A stretch of 64,000 nucleotides of DNA, from positions 2,973,629 to 3,037,628 of the forward strand of contig NZ_CP160906.1 in NCBI RefSeq assembly GCF_041080865.1. The letters are read 5' to 3'. The translations under genes and the position numbers were made by a program. The notes beneath the pieces are model-generated. The model was given only the letters and a program-made list of their open reading frames with translations. It ran no database searches and had not been told where the DNA came from. Positions 8,969 through 18,993 of this stretch are shown one piece after another. This DNA is from Psychromonas sp. MME1. GTDB lineage: Bacteria > Pseudomonadota > Gammaproteobacteria > Enterobacterales > Psychromonadaceae. How positions within the stretch are numbered: position 1 is the first letter of the stretch; each line of letters starts with the position of its first letter.

Positions 8969-9928
8969 GTGGATAAATTAAAGATCGTTTTTGCTGGCAC
9001 GCCTGATTTTGCTGCAAAGCATTTGCATGCATTACTACTTGAGTCAGAGTTTGATGTTGTTGCGGTTTATACGCAACCAGATCGTCCTGCTGGGCGAGGT
9101 AAAAAATTAACCGCCAGTGCAGTCAAAGAGCTTGCTGTGGCGAACAATATTACCGTCTATCAACCTGATAATTTTAAAGAGGCTGCAAGCGTTGAACAAC
9201 TACGCGCTTTAAATGCGGATATCATGGTCGTCGTTGCTTATGGTCTGATTCTGCCAAAGGTTGTTTTAGAAACGCCGCGTTTAGGCTGCCTTAATGTGCA
9301 TGGTTCATTGCTGCCTCGCTGGCGTGGCGCAGCACCTATACAGCGTGCGATTTGGGCTGGTGATGCTGAAACGGGCGTCACTATCATGCAGATGAATGAG
9401 GGGCTCGATACGGGGGATATGCTCAGTAAAGTGAGTTGCACTATCGGTGCGGTTGAAACGAGTGCGTCTCTTTATGAGAAGCTCGCTGAACAGGCGCCTT
9501 TACTCTTAGTTGATACGATCAAGCAATTAGTTCAGGGGCAGCTAACAGCACAAGTGCAAGATGAGCAGTTTGCCAACTATGCAAAAAAATTATCTAAGGA
9601 TGAAGCGCTAATCGATTGGTCCTGTGATGGTGCTTTTATTGAACGCTCTATTCGTGCCTTTAATCCTTGGCCAATGAGTTATTTTATGCTTTCAGGGCAA
9701 GCCATTAAAGTGCATCGAGCGAGTTGCATTAATCAGCTTAGTGATAAGGCTGTTGGGACAATCATTGCTGCTGATAAAAAGGGTATCCAAGTTGTGACGG
9801 GGAAGGGAGTCTTGAACCTAGAGGTTATTCAGCTTGCTGGTAAAAAAGCGATGCCAGTACAAGATATTTTAAATTCTCGCCGTGAGTTATTTGCGTTGGG
9901 TACGAATTTACATCAACAGCAGGATTAA
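8969..9928 (+). CDS. fmt: Methionyl-tRNA formyltransferase
   Basis: A 319-residue Fmt with a GTG start. It transfers a formyl group from 10-formyl-THF to initiator Met-tRNA. Motifs are the N-terminal [15 protein letters not shown], the PAGRGKKL loop and the catalytic [20 protein letters not shown], followed by the [16 protein letters not shown] segment. The C-terminal OB-like domain (from about residue 208) is intact. It is separated from rsmB by 5 bp, so the two are co-transcribed. Confidence 0.98.
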   Translation: MDKLKIVFAGTPDFAAKHLHALLLESEFDVVAVYTQPDRPAGRGKKLTASAVKELAVANNITVYQPDNFKEAASVEQLRALNADIMVVVAYGLILPKVVLETPRLGCLNVHGSLLPRWRGAAPIQRAIWAGDAETGVTIMQMNEGLDTGDMLSKVSCTIGAVETSASLYEKLAEQAPLLLVDTIKQLVQGQLTAQVQDEQFANYAKKLSKDEALIDWSCDGAFIERSIRAFNPWPMSYFMLSGQAIKVHRASCINQLSDKAVGTIIAADKKGIQVVTGKGVLNLEVIQLAGKKAMPVQDILNSRRELFALGTNLHQQQD

Positions 9929-9933
9929 GTTAA

Positions 9934-11238
9934 ATGAATATTAGAGCGCTTGCTGCCAAAGTGTTAAACCAAGTCGTTGAACAGGGCGTCTCATTATCTC
10001 AAGCATTACCTGCCGTGCAACAGGATCTCTCTGCTAAGGATAAAGCCCTGCTGCAAATGATCTGTTATGGGGTTTTGCGCACTTTACCTCGACTAGACTT
10101 CTTCTGTCGTTCATTAATGAATAAGAGCTTAAAAGGTAAGCAGCGTCCACTGCATTTTTTGATTCTCGTTGGTCTTTATCAGCTCCTTTATACACGCATT
10201 CCAAGCCATGCAGCGGTTGGTGAAACGGTTAATGGTGCTAAAGCACTAAAACAACCCGCATTAAAAGGGGTGGTAAATGGTGTTTTACGCAGTTTTTTAC
10301 GCGAACAAGCTGATTTAATTGCCAAAGCAGATCAACAAGAAGCACTCATTTATTGTCATCCAAGTTGGTTGGTGAAGCGGTTGCAAAATGCTTATGGCAA
10401 TGAAGTTGCCGCCGACATAATGAATAATAACAATCAGCAAGCGCCGATGTGGTTACGTGTTAATGGTCGCCACCATACGCGAGAAGCGTACCAAATATTA
10501 TTGAATGAGGCTGAATTAGAAAACAGTCCTGCCGAGGATGCGGAAAATAACAATGCATTACGTTTAATTAAAGCGACCGACGTATATAAGCTTCCTGGAT
10601 TTGAAAATGGTTGGGTCTCTGTACAAGATGGTGCTGCACAATTGGCGGCACACTATTTGGATGCTCAAGCGGGAGATTTGATCCTCGATGCCTGCGCCGC
10701 ACCAGGTGGTAAAACGGTACATATGCTAGAATTGCAAGCTGGTATTAAACAAATGGTTGCCGTTGATGCCGATGAAAAACGTTTATTAAGGGTAGATGAA
10801 AACCTACAACGTCTTAATTTATCTGCAACGGTTATTCATGGTGATGCCTCGCAACCCGATAATTGGTGGAAAGGTGAGTTATTTGATCGCATTCTTTGTG
10901 ATGCTCCCTGTAGTGCAACAGGGGTGATTCGTCGCCATCCAGATATTCGTTGGCTACGTCGAGATAGTGATATCGCTGAATTGGTTTCATTACAAAGGCA
11001 AATATTACATGCGCTGTGGGAAAAATTGAAACCGGGTGGTATTTTACTTTATGCAACCTGCTCTATTTTACCCGATGAAAATGCGTTACAAATTAAAGAA
11101 TTTTTAGAAAGTCGCAGTGATGCAACAGCAATTGCGCTTTCGCAGCAATATAATAACGGACAAACTGAGCGTCAATTATTGCCAAATGAAGCAGGTATGG
11201 ATGGCTTTTATTATGCTAAATTACAAAAATCGTTATAA
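9934..11238 (+). CDS. rsmB: 16S rRNA m5C967 methyltransferase RsmB
   Basis: A 434-residue RsmB (Sun/Fmu). It methylates C967 of 16S rRNA. An N-terminal NusB-like helical domain (residues 1-140, with the SHAAVGETVNGAKAL block) precedes a SAM-dependent methyltransferase domain. That domain has motif I LDACAAPGGKT, the motif IV cysteine in CDAPCSATGVIRRHPDI and the catalytic cysteine in LLYATCSILPDEN. The gene lies between fmt and trkA as in E. coli. Confidence 0.97.
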   Translation: MNIRALAAKVLNQVVEQGVSLSQALPAVQQDLSAKDKALLQMICYGVLRTLPRLDFFCRSLMNKSLKGKQRPLHFLILVGLYQLLYTRIPSHAAVGETVNGAKALKQPALKGVVNGVLRSFLREQADLIAKADQQEALIYCHPSWLVKRLQNAYGNEVAADIMNNNNQQAPMWLRVNGRHHTREAYQILLNEAELENSPAEDAENNNALRLIKATDVYKLPGFENGWVSVQDGAAQLAAHYLDAQAGDLILDACAAPGGKTVHMLELQAGIKQMVAVDADEKRLLRVDENLQRLNLSATVIHGDASQPDNWWKGELFDRILCDAPCSATGVIRRHPDIRWLRRDSDIAELVSLQRQILHALWEKLKPGGILLYATCSILPDENALQIKEFLESRSDATAIALSQQYNNGQTERQLLPNEAGMDGFYYAKLQKSL

Positions 11239-11276
11239 CGATTAGTTGTACAATCACATAGGAATAGTGGTGATAG

Positions 11277-12653
11277 ATGAAAATTATTATTTTAGGTGCA
11301 GGTCAAGTCGGTGCATCACTGGCAGAAAATCTCGTTGGTGAAAATAACGATATAACCGTGATTGATGAATCGTCCGAACGCTTACAGGATTTACAGGATC
11401 GTTTTGATCTTCGCGTCGTGCAAGGTAGTGCATCTAGCCCCACTATTTTAAGTGAAGCTGGTGCCGATGATGCAGATATGTTAATTGCGGTCACCAATTC
11501 CGATGAAGTTAATATGGTTGCTTGTCAAATAGCGTTTACGCTCTTTAATGTACCTAAAAAAATAGCCCGCATTCGCTCACAGAGTGTTGTCATGCACGAA
11601 AAGGAGCTGTTTAATAGCGATGCTTTTCCGATTGACCATATTATCGCCCCAGAAAAGTTAGTAAGTGACTACATTATGCAGTTGATTGAGCATCCTGGCG
11701 CATTGCAGGTTGCTAATTTTGCCGATGGTAAAGTCGGGTTGGTGGCTATTAAAGCGTACTATGGTGGATCTTTGGTGGGTAATGCAATATCCACCCTGAA
11801 AGAGCACATGCCCAATATAGAGGCGCGAGTTGCTGCCATTTTCAGACGTGGAACTGCAATTAGACCACAGGGGACGACGATCATTGAGGCTGATGACGAG
11901 GTGTTCTTTATCACCGCTAGCCAGCATATTCGTGCCATCATGAGTGAAATGCAAAAGTTAGAGCAGCCCTATAAACGTATTATGATTATGGGTGGTGGTT
12001 ATATTGGCGAAAGATTGGCTATACGCCTTGAAAAAGAAAACTCAGTTAAGTTAATTGAGAAAAATTTAAAACGTGCAGAATACCTATCTGAAACACTCTC
12101 TAATACGATCGTTTTTTGTGGCGATTCTTCAGACCAAGAGTTACTCGCCGAAGAGCATATTGAGCAGATCGACCTTTTCATTAGTGTTTCTAATGACGAT
12201 GAGGCTAATATTATGTCTGCAATGTTGGCAAAACGTATGGGGGCACGAAAAGCAATGGTATTAATTCAGCGTGCTGCCTATGTTGAATTAGTACAAGGTG
12301 GTGTGCTTGATATTGCAATATCGCCACAGCAAGCAACTCTTTCTGCACTATTAACTCATGTCAGAAAAGCGGATTTAAAACATGTTTACTCTTTAAAAGA
12401 GGGGCAGGCTGAGGCGATTGAGATTGTTGCCCGAGGAGATAACATGACATCTAAAGTAGTTGGTAAAGCGCTGTCACAACTTAAACTACCACGGGGAACG
12501 ACGATTGGTGCCATTGTTAGAGATAATAACGTTCTGATTGCACATAACAAAACCATAGTCGAAAGCGATGATCATGTAATCCTTTTTTTAGCTAATAAAA
12601 AATACATTAGTGACATCGAAAAACTATTCCAACCTAGTCCGTTTTTCCTCTAA
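11277..12653 (+). CDS. trkA: Trk system potassium uptake protein TrkA
   Basis: A 458-residue TrkA, the cytoplasmic NAD-binding regulatory subunit of the Trk potassium channel. It shows two tandem RCK units: the first begins [19 protein letters not shown], the second near residue 233 with [14 protein letters not shown]. Each is followed by a TrkA_C-type segment. The partner trkH starts 16 bp after its stop, so the complete TrkAH pair is encoded together, unlike in E. coli where trkH is elsewhere. Confidence 0.97.
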   Translation: MKIIILGAGQVGASLAENLVGENNDITVIDESSERLQDLQDRFDLRVVQGSASSPTILSEAGADDADMLIAVTNSDEVNMVACQIAFTLFNVPKKIARIRSQSVVMHEKELFNSDAFPIDHIIAPEKLVSDYIMQLIEHPGALQVANFADGKVGLVAIKAYYGGSLVGNAISTLKEHMPNIEARVAAIFRRGTAIRPQGTTIIEADDEVFFITASQHIRAIMSEMQKLEQPYKRIMIMGGGYIGERLAIRLEKENSVKLIEKNLKRAEYLSETLSNTIVFCGDSSDQELLAEEHIEQIDLFISVSNDDEANIMSAMLAKRMGARKAMVLIQRAAYVELVQGGVLDIAISPQQATLSALLTHVRKADLKHVYSLKEGQAEAIEIVARGDNMTSKVVGKALSQLKLPRGTTIGAIVRDNNVLIAHNKTIVESDDHVILFLANKKYISDIEKLFQPSPFFL

Positions 12654-12668
12654 ATAGGGCCTAATAAG

Positions 12669-14114
12669 ATGGTATTTCGACCACTCTTTTTCATCACTGG
12701 TTTAGTGTTATCTAAAATGGCTTTTTTCATGTATTTTCCGATGATTTTGGCTTTTTATTACGGCAGCCTTGGTGGGATGGAATTCTTAATGGCGATTGTA
12801 CTAACCCACTTTGCCTCTTTCCTATTCCTCTATGTGGGTAAAGAGAAAGAAAGTTCTCGTTTAGGTGTGCGAGAGATGTTTTTGTTAACCACAAGTGTTT
12901 GGGTCTTAGCGAGTCTATTTGCCGCATTACCCTTTGTTTTTATTGAGCATATTAGCTATAGCGATGCTTTTTTCGAAACCATGTCGGGCATAACAACAAC
13001 GGGGAGTACTGTATTACATGACTTAGATACTATGCATCATAGTGTCTTATTGTGGCGCTCGATACTACAATGGCTTGGTGGTGTCGGCTTTATTGTCATG
13101 GGGGTGGCCATTTTACCCTTTCTGAATGTTGGTGGTATGCGCCTTTTCCAAACCGAATCCTCCGATTGGTCCGATAAAAGTTCGGCTAAAACACGCACGG
13201 TTGCGTTAGATATTCTGGTTGTTTACCTGATTTTAACCGTGTTATGTATTCTAGGCTATTATTTTGCTGGCATGAGTGGTTTTGAGGCGGTTAATCATGC
13301 CATGACAACGATCTCAACGGGGGGGTATTCTACATCCGATAGTTCAATGGGGCATTTTTCTATTCTCGCTCAATGGAATGCGATTATTTTTATGTTCTTG
13401 GGTGGCTTGCCTTTTCTGCTTTTTGTTCGTGCCGTTAAAAACAGTAACGTATTTAATCTTTTTCATGATGCGCAAGTCGTGGGTTTTTTAAAGCTTATTA
13501 TTTTTTCCTCTGTTAGTTTGACCATTTACCTTGTTTACACGGGGCAATTTTTCGGTGAAGAGGCACTTCGATTAAGTCTATTTAATGTTGTCTCTGTACT
13601 TACTACAACTGGGTTTGGTTTGGATGATTTCCTTACTTGGGGGGATTTCAGTGTGATGATTTTCTTTGCCTTATTATTTTGTGGAGCCTGTTCAGGATCA
13701 ACAACGGGAGGGATTAAGATATTTCGTTTTCAAATTGCCTTAACACTATTTAAACGTCAGCTTATGTTATTAATGCACCCGCATGCAATTCTTCCACAGA
13801 AATACAATAATCGCCCAGTTAGTGATGATATTTTACGCTCCTTAATTGCTTTTGTTTTGGCATATTTAGGAACGATTATCATTGCAGCACTGTTATTAAC
13901 ATTGCTAGGTTCATCGGCAATGGAAGCAATAAGTGCATCGATCACCGCTGTTTCTAATGTTGGTCCGGGGCTAACCGCTGAAATTGGCCCGTCGGGTAAC
14001 TTTGCTCATTTTTCTGATTTAGCTAAATGGATATTATCGCTTTGTATGTTACTTGGACGGTTAGAAATATTAACCGTAGCGGTATTGTTTACAACTCATT
14101 TTTGGCATCGTTAA
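12669..14114 (+). CDS. trkH: Trk potassium uptake channel TrkH
   Basis: A 481-residue integral membrane potassium channel subunit built from four M1-P-M2 repeats. The four filter-like pore loops can be read as SGITTTGSTVL, TTISTGGYSTS, VLTTTGFGLDD and TAVSNVGPGLT, each with the glycine that defines the TrkH/KtrB selectivity filter. It works with TrkA, encoded directly upstream. Its 3' end overlaps the convergent rmuC by 26 bp, so no terminator is possible between them. Confidence 0.96.
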   Translation: MVFRPLFFITGLVLSKMAFFMYFPMILAFYYGSLGGMEFLMAIVLTHFASFLFLYVGKEKESSRLGVREMFLLTTSVWVLASLFAALPFVFIEHISYSDAFFETMSGITTTGSTVLHDLDTMHHSVLLWRSILQWLGGVGFIVMGVAILPFLNVGGMRLFQTESSDWSDKSSAKTRTVALDILVVYLILTVLCILGYYFAGMSGFEAVNHAMTTISTGGYSTSDSSMGHFSILAQWNAIIFMFLGGLPFLLFVRAVKNSNVFNLFHDAQVVGFLKLIIFSSVSLTIYLVYTGQFFGEEALRLSLFNVVSVLTTTGFGLDDFLTWGDFSVMIFFALLFCGACSGSTTGGIKIFRFQIALTLFKRQLMLLMHPHAILPQKYNNRPVSDDILRSLIAFVLAYLGTIIIAALLLTLLGSSAMEAISASITAVSNVGPGLTAEIGPSGNFAHFSDLAKWILSLCMLLGRLEILTVAVLFTTHFWHR

Positions 14115-15450
14115 TACTCACTACACGTTGCGCCCTTTCAACTAGCCTTTCTGGTAAAGGCTGTTTGATTGGTACCCCCATATCTCTAAGCGCCTCTGTT
14201 TGTGAGATGACATTTCCACGCCCTTCACTTAACTGCTTTAGGGCGTGGTCATAGCTGCTTTGTGCTTTACCCAATTGCGCACCTAAATCCAACATGTTTT
14301 GACTAAATAGGCGCAATTTGTCATAGAGTTTGCCCGCTTGATTTGCAATTAAGCGACCATTTTTCTCTTGTTGATCAAAACGCCATAGGTTTTCAATGGT
14401 GCGTAAAGCGATCATTAAATTAGTTGGGCTTGCCAGTAATATATTATTATCTAAGGCTAATTTAACTAATTCTGGGTCGTGCTCAATGGCGCTAATAAAA
14501 GCGGGTTCAACGGCAACAAAAAGTAGTACATAGTCTAGGCTGTTGGTCGATATTAACTTTTGATAATCTTTTTTACCTAAGCCTTTGATATGCTGGCGCA
14601 TAGAGATAATATGTGCCTGTAATGCTTGTTTTTGTTGATCGCTATTTTCGGCATTAAAGAAGCGCTCGTAGGCGACCAAGGAGACTTTAGAGTCAATAAT
14701 AATAGTTCTATCGCCAGGCAAATTGACGATAACATCGGGCTGTAGGCGTTGTCCATGCTCATTTTTAAGGCTGACTTGGGTGTGATATTCATGTCCTTCC
14801 CTTAGCCCTGATGATTGTAAAATCCGCTGCAAAACCACTTCCCCCCAATTACCCTGCTGTTTATTATCCCCCTTTAAGGCATTGGTTAGGTTGATCGTTT
14901 CCTGTTGCATTTTTTCATTTAAAGTTGCTAGTTTAGAAACCTCATTTTGTAACTGATAGCGTTCTTTGCTTTCTGACAAATAACAATCGCTAACCTGTTT
15001 TTTAAACTCATCTAATTGTGTTTTAAAGGGATTTAATAACTGATTGAGGCTCTCTTGATTGATGGCTTTAAACTGTGCAGATTTATCATTAAAAATACGC
15101 TGTGACAGGAGTTCAAATTGTTGACTTAACTTTTCTTCACTAAATTGATGGTCGCGCAGTCTTTGCTCGCCACTTTGTAGGCGAATTTCCGTTTCTCTTA
15201 ATCTTGTGGTGAGTTTATTGGTTTGCAATTGTAGTGAATCAATAAAAAGCTGCTTCTCTTGTAGCTGTTCTGTTTGTTGCTGGTTAAGTTCACTTTGAAA
15301 TTGTAACGCTTGATTGCTTAATTCTAATTTAACATTAAGTGCGTTATTGGCTTTTTTTAAAGATGAAATAAACCACAGTAAGCAAAGCAGTGAGCAGCCA
15401 AGGGTGATCGATAGGATAATAACAACGGAATCTGCAGAAAAATTTAGCAT
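14089..15450 (-). CDS. rmuC: DNA recombination protein RmuC family
   Basis: A 453-residue protein with an N-terminal membrane anchor (about residues 8-28), a long coiled coil (about 30-180) rich in Gln and Glu, and the RmuC domain. Recognisable RmuC blocks are KGDNKQQGNWGEVVLQRILQSSGLREG, PDVIVNLPGDRTIIIDSKVSL and EPAFISAIEHDPELVKLAL. The domain has a restriction-endonuclease-like fold and is linked to limiting DNA rearrangements at inverted repeats. The start overlaps the stop of the small membrane gene upstream by 1 bp (TAATG), which suggests translational coupling. Confidence 0.93.
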   Translation of the reverse strand: MLNFSADSVVIILSITLGCSLLCLLWFISSLKKANNALNVKLELSNQALQFQSELNQQQTEQLQEKQLFIDSLQLQTNKLTTRLRETEIRLQSGEQRLRDHQFSEEKLSQQFELLSQRIFNDKSAQFKAINQESLNQLLNPFKTQLDEFKKQVSDCYLSESKERYQLQNEVSKLATLNEKMQQETINLTNALKGDNKQQGNWGEVVLQRILQSSGLREGHEYHTQVSLKNEHGQRLQPDVIVNLPGDRTIIIDSKVSLVAYERFFNAENSDQQKQALQAHIISMRQHIKGLGKKDYQKLISTNSLDYVLLFVAVEPAFISAIEHDPELVKLALDNNILLASPTNLMIALRTIENLWRFDQQEKNGRLIANQAGKLYDKLRLFSQNMLDLGAQLGKAQSSYDHALKQLSEGRGNVISQTEALRDMGVPIKQPLPERLVERAQRVVSINDAKNEL

Positions 15451-15704
15451 TATGAGTACTCAAAACGTTGCAGGTAGTTAATGATCTTTTTATTGCTGAT
15501 TTTCCAAAATAAAAGGTAGATAAGATAAATCGCAAAAACTAACCATTTATGTTTGTTTTGCCCTTGATCAAGTTGCTCAAAGCTAAATGGGCCAAAGTAA
15601 GTATTCATTACATAAACATACAATAAGATGATAATTGGAATAATGAACACCGATGATAGCTTCCAAAGTAGCAGTAGTAATTGACCTAGACGAGCTCGTA
15701 GCAT
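15450..15704 (-). CDS. Small two-helix membrane protein of unknown function
   Basis: An 84-residue protein that I do not recognise. It has two predicted membrane helices, about residues 8-31 (LLLLLWKLSSVFIIPIIILL) and 49-66 (KWLVFAIYLIYLLFWKIS), and a short basic C-terminus. Its stop overlaps the rmuC start, so the two genes probably form an operon. It could be involved in the same membrane-anchored process as RmuC, but nothing in the sequence shows that. Confidence 0.7.
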   Translation of the reverse strand: MLRARLGQLLLLLWKLSSVFIIPIIILLYVYVMNTYFGPFSFEQLDQGQNKHKWLVFAIYLIYLLFWKISNKKIINYLQRFEYS

Positions 15705-15827
15705 GAGAGGTTCCTAGTGAGCGAACAGATAAAAAATAATCACGATAACTTTAAACAGTTACAACTAAGAAGTGAATATTTAATTATTACAAATCTGCTC
15801 TGTTCGTAAATTTTTAATTTATTTCGC

Positions 15828-15914
15828 TAAGTGAAACAATTAACTTACACTTTGTTGCTGTTTTGTTTTGTTGTGCTATATTTGTGTTTTGATCGAAACT
15901 TAAGTGAAACTTAA
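15828..15914 (+). promoter_or_regulatory. Repeated TAAGTGAAAC / GAAACTTAA elements upstream of the DeoR-type gene
   Basis: TAAGTGAAAC occurs at 15828-15837 and again at 15901-15910. GAAACTTAA occurs twice, 11 bp apart, at 15895-15903 and 15906-15914, touching the regulator start. Helically phased direct repeats at the start of a regulator gene look like an autoregulatory operator. This is inference from spacing only. Confidence 0.4.
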
Positions 15915-16683
15915 TGGTTAAGCGCAACAGTAAACAACGGCGTCATATTATTCTCCGCTTATTGGCCGAGCAGGGGGAAGTGAGCGTTGAACATTTGGCA
16001 TCCCATTTCGCCACCTCTGAAGTGACTATTCGTAAAGACCTCTCTGCATTAGAAAAAAATGGTTTACTACTGCGCCGTTATGGCGGTGCTATAACCGTAC
16101 CTGAAGAGCTAATACAATCAACCATGGAGCATTCATCTCCAAATAAGCAAAGAATGGCGCAAGCTGCTGCCAACCTGATTCGAGACAATAACCGTATCAT
16201 TATCGATAGTGGTAGTACAACGTCCGCGCTCATTGAAAAATTGAATGACAAACGCGGTTTGTTGGTGATGACTAACTCATTGTCCTTAGCCAATGCGATT
16301 CATGAGCTTGAGCATGAACCGACATTACTCATGACCGGTGGAACTGGGATCCCCACTCCGAATCCTTTCAAGGGCAAGTCGCGGAGCAGGTGTTACGCTT
16401 ATATGATTTTGATCAGTTATTTATCGGTGCCGATGGGATTGACCTTGCGCGTGGCACAACAACCTTTAATGAATTGACTGGATTGAGCAAGGTGATGGCA
16501 GAGGTTTCTCGCGAGGTTATTGTGATGGTTGAGGCCGATAAATTTGGTCGTCGCATTCCTAATTTAGAGCTTCCTTGGCAACAAATTTCAATACTAATTA
16601 GCGATGATAGATTACCTGCATCGGATTTACAAAAAATAACAGAGCAAGGGGTGCAGGTGATACTGACCCCTTATAGTAATTAA
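15914..16683 (+). pseudogene. DeoR-family regulator upstream of glmS, broken by a single-base frameshift
   Basis: The N-terminal frame (from 15914) has a DeoR helix-turn-helix, VEHLASHFATSEVTIRKDL (about residues 21-41), and begins the sugar-phosphate sensor domain (IIDSGSTTSALIEKL). At ACT-GGG-ATC (16343-16351) the frame is lost. The correct continuation, starting WDPHSES and running through DQLFIGADGIDLARGTTT to the stop at 16683, is in the frame one base back. Adding one T after 16345 (ACTTGG) restores a DeoR protein of about 256 residues. It is 21 bp upstream of glmS and probably regulates amino-sugar genes. It may be a sequencing error or true inactivation. Confidence 0.85.
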
Positions 16684-16704
16684 TTAAACTCTAAAGGCAA
16701 TATT

Positions 16705-18537
16705 ATGTGTGGAATAGTGGGCGCGGTAGCGCAAAGGGATGTAGCGGATATTTTACTTGAAGGATTAAAACGTCTTGAATACCGAGGTTATGATTCAGCG
16801 GGATTGGCTATCATTTCTGAAACAGGGGAATTACAACGTTTACGTCGTGTAGGTAAGGTGAAATCATTGGCTGATGCAGTGGCCGATCACCCTGTTTCTG
16901 GTGGGACGGGGATAGCACATACCCGTTGGGCAACGCACGGTGAACCAAATGAAGCTAATGCGCATCCACATACCTCTAATGACAGAATTGCAGTTGTGCA
17001 TAATGGTATCATTGAAAACCACGCAACATTACGTGACCAGTTACAACAGCAGGGTTACCAATTTACCTCCGATACCGATACCGAAGTAATTACTCACCTC
17101 GTTCATCTACACCTACAAACTGAGTCGTCACTACTCAAAGCGGTGCAAAAAACCGTCAAACAGTTGGAAGGAGCCTATGGCACCGTAGTGATCGATAAAA
17201 ATGATCCGCAACGTATAATCGTTGCTCGCTCTGGCAGCCCATTAGTCGTTGGTTATGGGCTTGGCGAGCACTTTGTTGCCTCCGATCAATTGGCATTGCT
17301 ACCTGTAACTCGTCGTTTTTCCTTTTTAGAAGAGGGAGATGTTGCTGAAATTACCCGTAAAAGCGTCAATATCTATGATTTAGATGGAAATAGTGTTGAA
17401 AGAGAGGTAACAGAGTCAGCCGTTAGCCATGATGCGGGTGACAAAGGGCAGTATAAACATTACATGCTTAAAGAGATTTATGAGCAACCCGTCGCGCTAC
17501 AACGTACTATTGAAGGGCGAATTAGCAATGGGAAAGTCGTTGATAATACCTTTGGTGAAGGGGCTGAAAAGTTACTCAAAGATGTTAAGCATGTACAAAT
17601 TATCGCCTGTGGTACAAGTTATCATTCAGCTATGACTGCGCGTTACTGGTTTGAAGCTATTGCCGGCGTTTCCTGTAATGTTGAAATTGCCTCCGAATTT
17701 CGTTATCGCAAATCGATGGTCATGCCTAACAGCCTGTTGGTTACGATTTCCCAATCGGGTGAAACGGCTGATACCTTAGCGGCATTGCGTCTTGCTAAAG
17801 AAATTGGTTATATGACTAGTTTAACCATTTGTAACGTTCCCGGTTCATCGCTGGTACGCGAATCGGATATGGCTTATATGATGAAAGCGGGTGCGGAGAT
17901 TGGCGTGGCATCAACCAAGGCATTTACCGTACAACTGGCTGGATTAATGATGTTAGTCGCAGCAATCGGTCGCCATAATGCGTTAACTGTACAAGGGGAA
18001 GCGGATATCGTCGCTGCGCTACAAAGCTTACCCGCAAAAATCGAGCAGGCATTAGGGATGGATAAAGCGATTCAGGAATTGGCCGAAGATTTTGCCGATA
18101 AACACCATAGCCTATTTTTAGGGCGTGGCGATCAATACCCAATCGCGATGGAAGGAGCGCTTAAACTTAAAGAGATCTCCTATATTCACGCCGAAGCCTA
18201 TGCCGCTGGTGAATTAAAACATGGTCCTTTGGCATTGGTGGATGCTGATATGCCAGTTATCGTCGTTGCGCCAAATAATGAGCTCGTTGAAAAATTAAAA
18301 TCAAATGTCGAAGAGGTACGTGCCCGTGGCGGTTTGATGTATGTTTTTGCCGATAAAAATGCCCATTTTAAAAGCGATAAAACAATGAAGGTATTAGAAG
18401 TACCAACCTGTGATCCTTTACTGGCACCGATCATCTACACCATTCCCTTACAACTGTTGAGTTATTATGTGGCACTCATAAAAGGTACGGATGTTGACCA
18501 ACCAAGAAATTTAGCCAAAAGCGTGACAGTGGAATAA
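16705..18537 (+). CDS. glmS: Glutamine-fructose-6-phosphate aminotransferase (isomerizing)
   Basis: A 610-residue GlmS, full length. It makes glucosamine-6-phosphate from fructose-6-phosphate and glutamine for cell wall and LPS synthesis. Cys2 of [11 protein letters not shown] is the N-terminal nucleophile of the glutaminase domain, and [13 protein letters not shown] is the glutamine site. The two SIS domains contain [29 protein letters not shown] and [39 protein letters not shown], and the C-terminus is the conserved NLAKSVTVE. The conserved 3' end is the target recognised by Tn7-type TnsD, and a Tn7-like end follows it here. Confidence 0.98.
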   Translation: MCGIVGAVAQRDVADILLEGLKRLEYRGYDSAGLAIISETGELQRLRRVGKVKSLADAVADHPVSGGTGIAHTRWATHGEPNEANAHPHTSNDRIAVVHNGIIENHATLRDQLQQQGYQFTSDTDTEVITHLVHLHLQTESSLLKAVQKTVKQLEGAYGTVVIDKNDPQRIIVARSGSPLVVGYGLGEHFVASDQLALLPVTRRFSFLEEGDVAEITRKSVNIYDLDGNSVEREVTESAVSHDAGDKGQYKHYMLKEIYEQPVALQRTIEGRISNGKVVDNTFGEGAEKLLKDVKHVQIIACGTSYHSAMTARYWFEAIAGVSCNVEIASEFRYRKSMVMPNSLLVTISQSGETADTLAALRLAKEIGYMTSLTICNVPGSSLVRESDMAYMMKAGAEIGVASTKAFTVQLAGLMMLVAAIGRHNALTVQGEADIVAALQSLPAKIEQALGMDKAIQELAEDFADKHHSLFLGRGDQYPIAMEGALKLKEISYIHAEAYAAGELKHGPLALVDADMPVIVVAPNNELVEKLKSNVEEVRARGGLMYVFADKNAHFKSDKTMKVLEVPTCDPLLAPIIYTIPLQLLSYYVALIKGTDVDQPRNLAKSVTVE

Positions 18538-18562
18538 TTATTTATCGCTTTTACTATACAAT

Positions 18563-18592
18563 TGTAGGTCGACAATAAAGTTTGGTCACTTG
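18563..18592 (+). mobile_element. Tn7-like transposon end at attTn7 (terminal repeat)
   Basis: TGTAGGTCGACAATAAAGT begins 25 bp after the glmS stop. It matches the Tn7 terminus as I recall it (TGTGGGCGGACAATAAAGT) at 16 of 19 positions, including GACAATAAAGT, the start of the TnsB-binding site. Both the sequence and the position (Tn7 inserts about 25 bp after glmS) fit. No tns genes and no opposite end were found in the window, so this looks like one surviving end of a decayed or deleted element. Confidence 0.75.
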
Positions 18593-18630
18593 AAACCTTC
18601 GATGAGATTTAATCTATCGAAGGTTTTTTT
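18593..18630 (+). terminator. Rho-independent terminator after glmS
   Basis: A 10 bp stem (AACCTTCGAT paired with ATCGAAGGTT, 12-base loop) is followed by a run of T residues. It lies just inside the Tn7-like end, so glmS transcripts should stop here. Confidence 0.85.
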
Positions 18631-18786
18631 ATGTCTGATATAAATACCTATTTCATAATATTCTAAAAGTAGTTGATTTGATGTAGAGTTATTTGTGATG
18701 CGTTTGTTGTTATTGAAATTATTAAAGAGCAAAGTCATACATTAACAATGACTTAGGTTTGAGGTGGTGGTAAAATACCAGGTTAA

Positions 18787-18993
18787 AACAACAAAAAAAA
18801 ATCACAAGTTGGTTTCGGAGAAGCGTTATGGGATAGCGCCAATAAGTTACGTGGCAGTGTTGAATCCTCGGAATACAAGCACATTGTCTTATGCCTTATT
18901 TTCCTTAAATTTATCGTTACCATCTTGCAGGGAAGAAACAAAATGACTATTGGAAAGCACGGGTTTATTTTGCGGTTAGTTGTAGTTTATTAA
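18787..18993 (+). pseudogene. Type I restriction methylase HsdM, N-terminal relic
   Basis: The frame reads KKSQVGFGEALWDSANKLRG, then SVESSEYKHIVLCLIFLKFI. This is the characteristic start of HsdM N6-adenine methyltransferases (helical domain before the methylase core). Homology stops at about 18915, where a normal HsdM continues SDSFE; the frame ends at 18993. No start codon is in frame: a TAA lies at 18784, just upstream of the Lys-rich start. No hsdS, hsdR or catalytic NPPF motif is nearby. It is therefore a remnant of a type I restriction system in the island. Confidence 0.75.

Noticed and set aside
16390..16683. Second half of the DeoR gene as an independent 97-residue protein
   Set aside because: It starts at an internal GTG with no ribosome site and continues the sensor domain of the upstream frame.
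18764..18946. A 60-codon ORF starting MVVKYQVKTTKK
   Set aside because: It overlaps the hsdM relic in another frame, has no good ribosome site and encodes no recognisable sequence; the frame with HsdM homology is the meaningful one.
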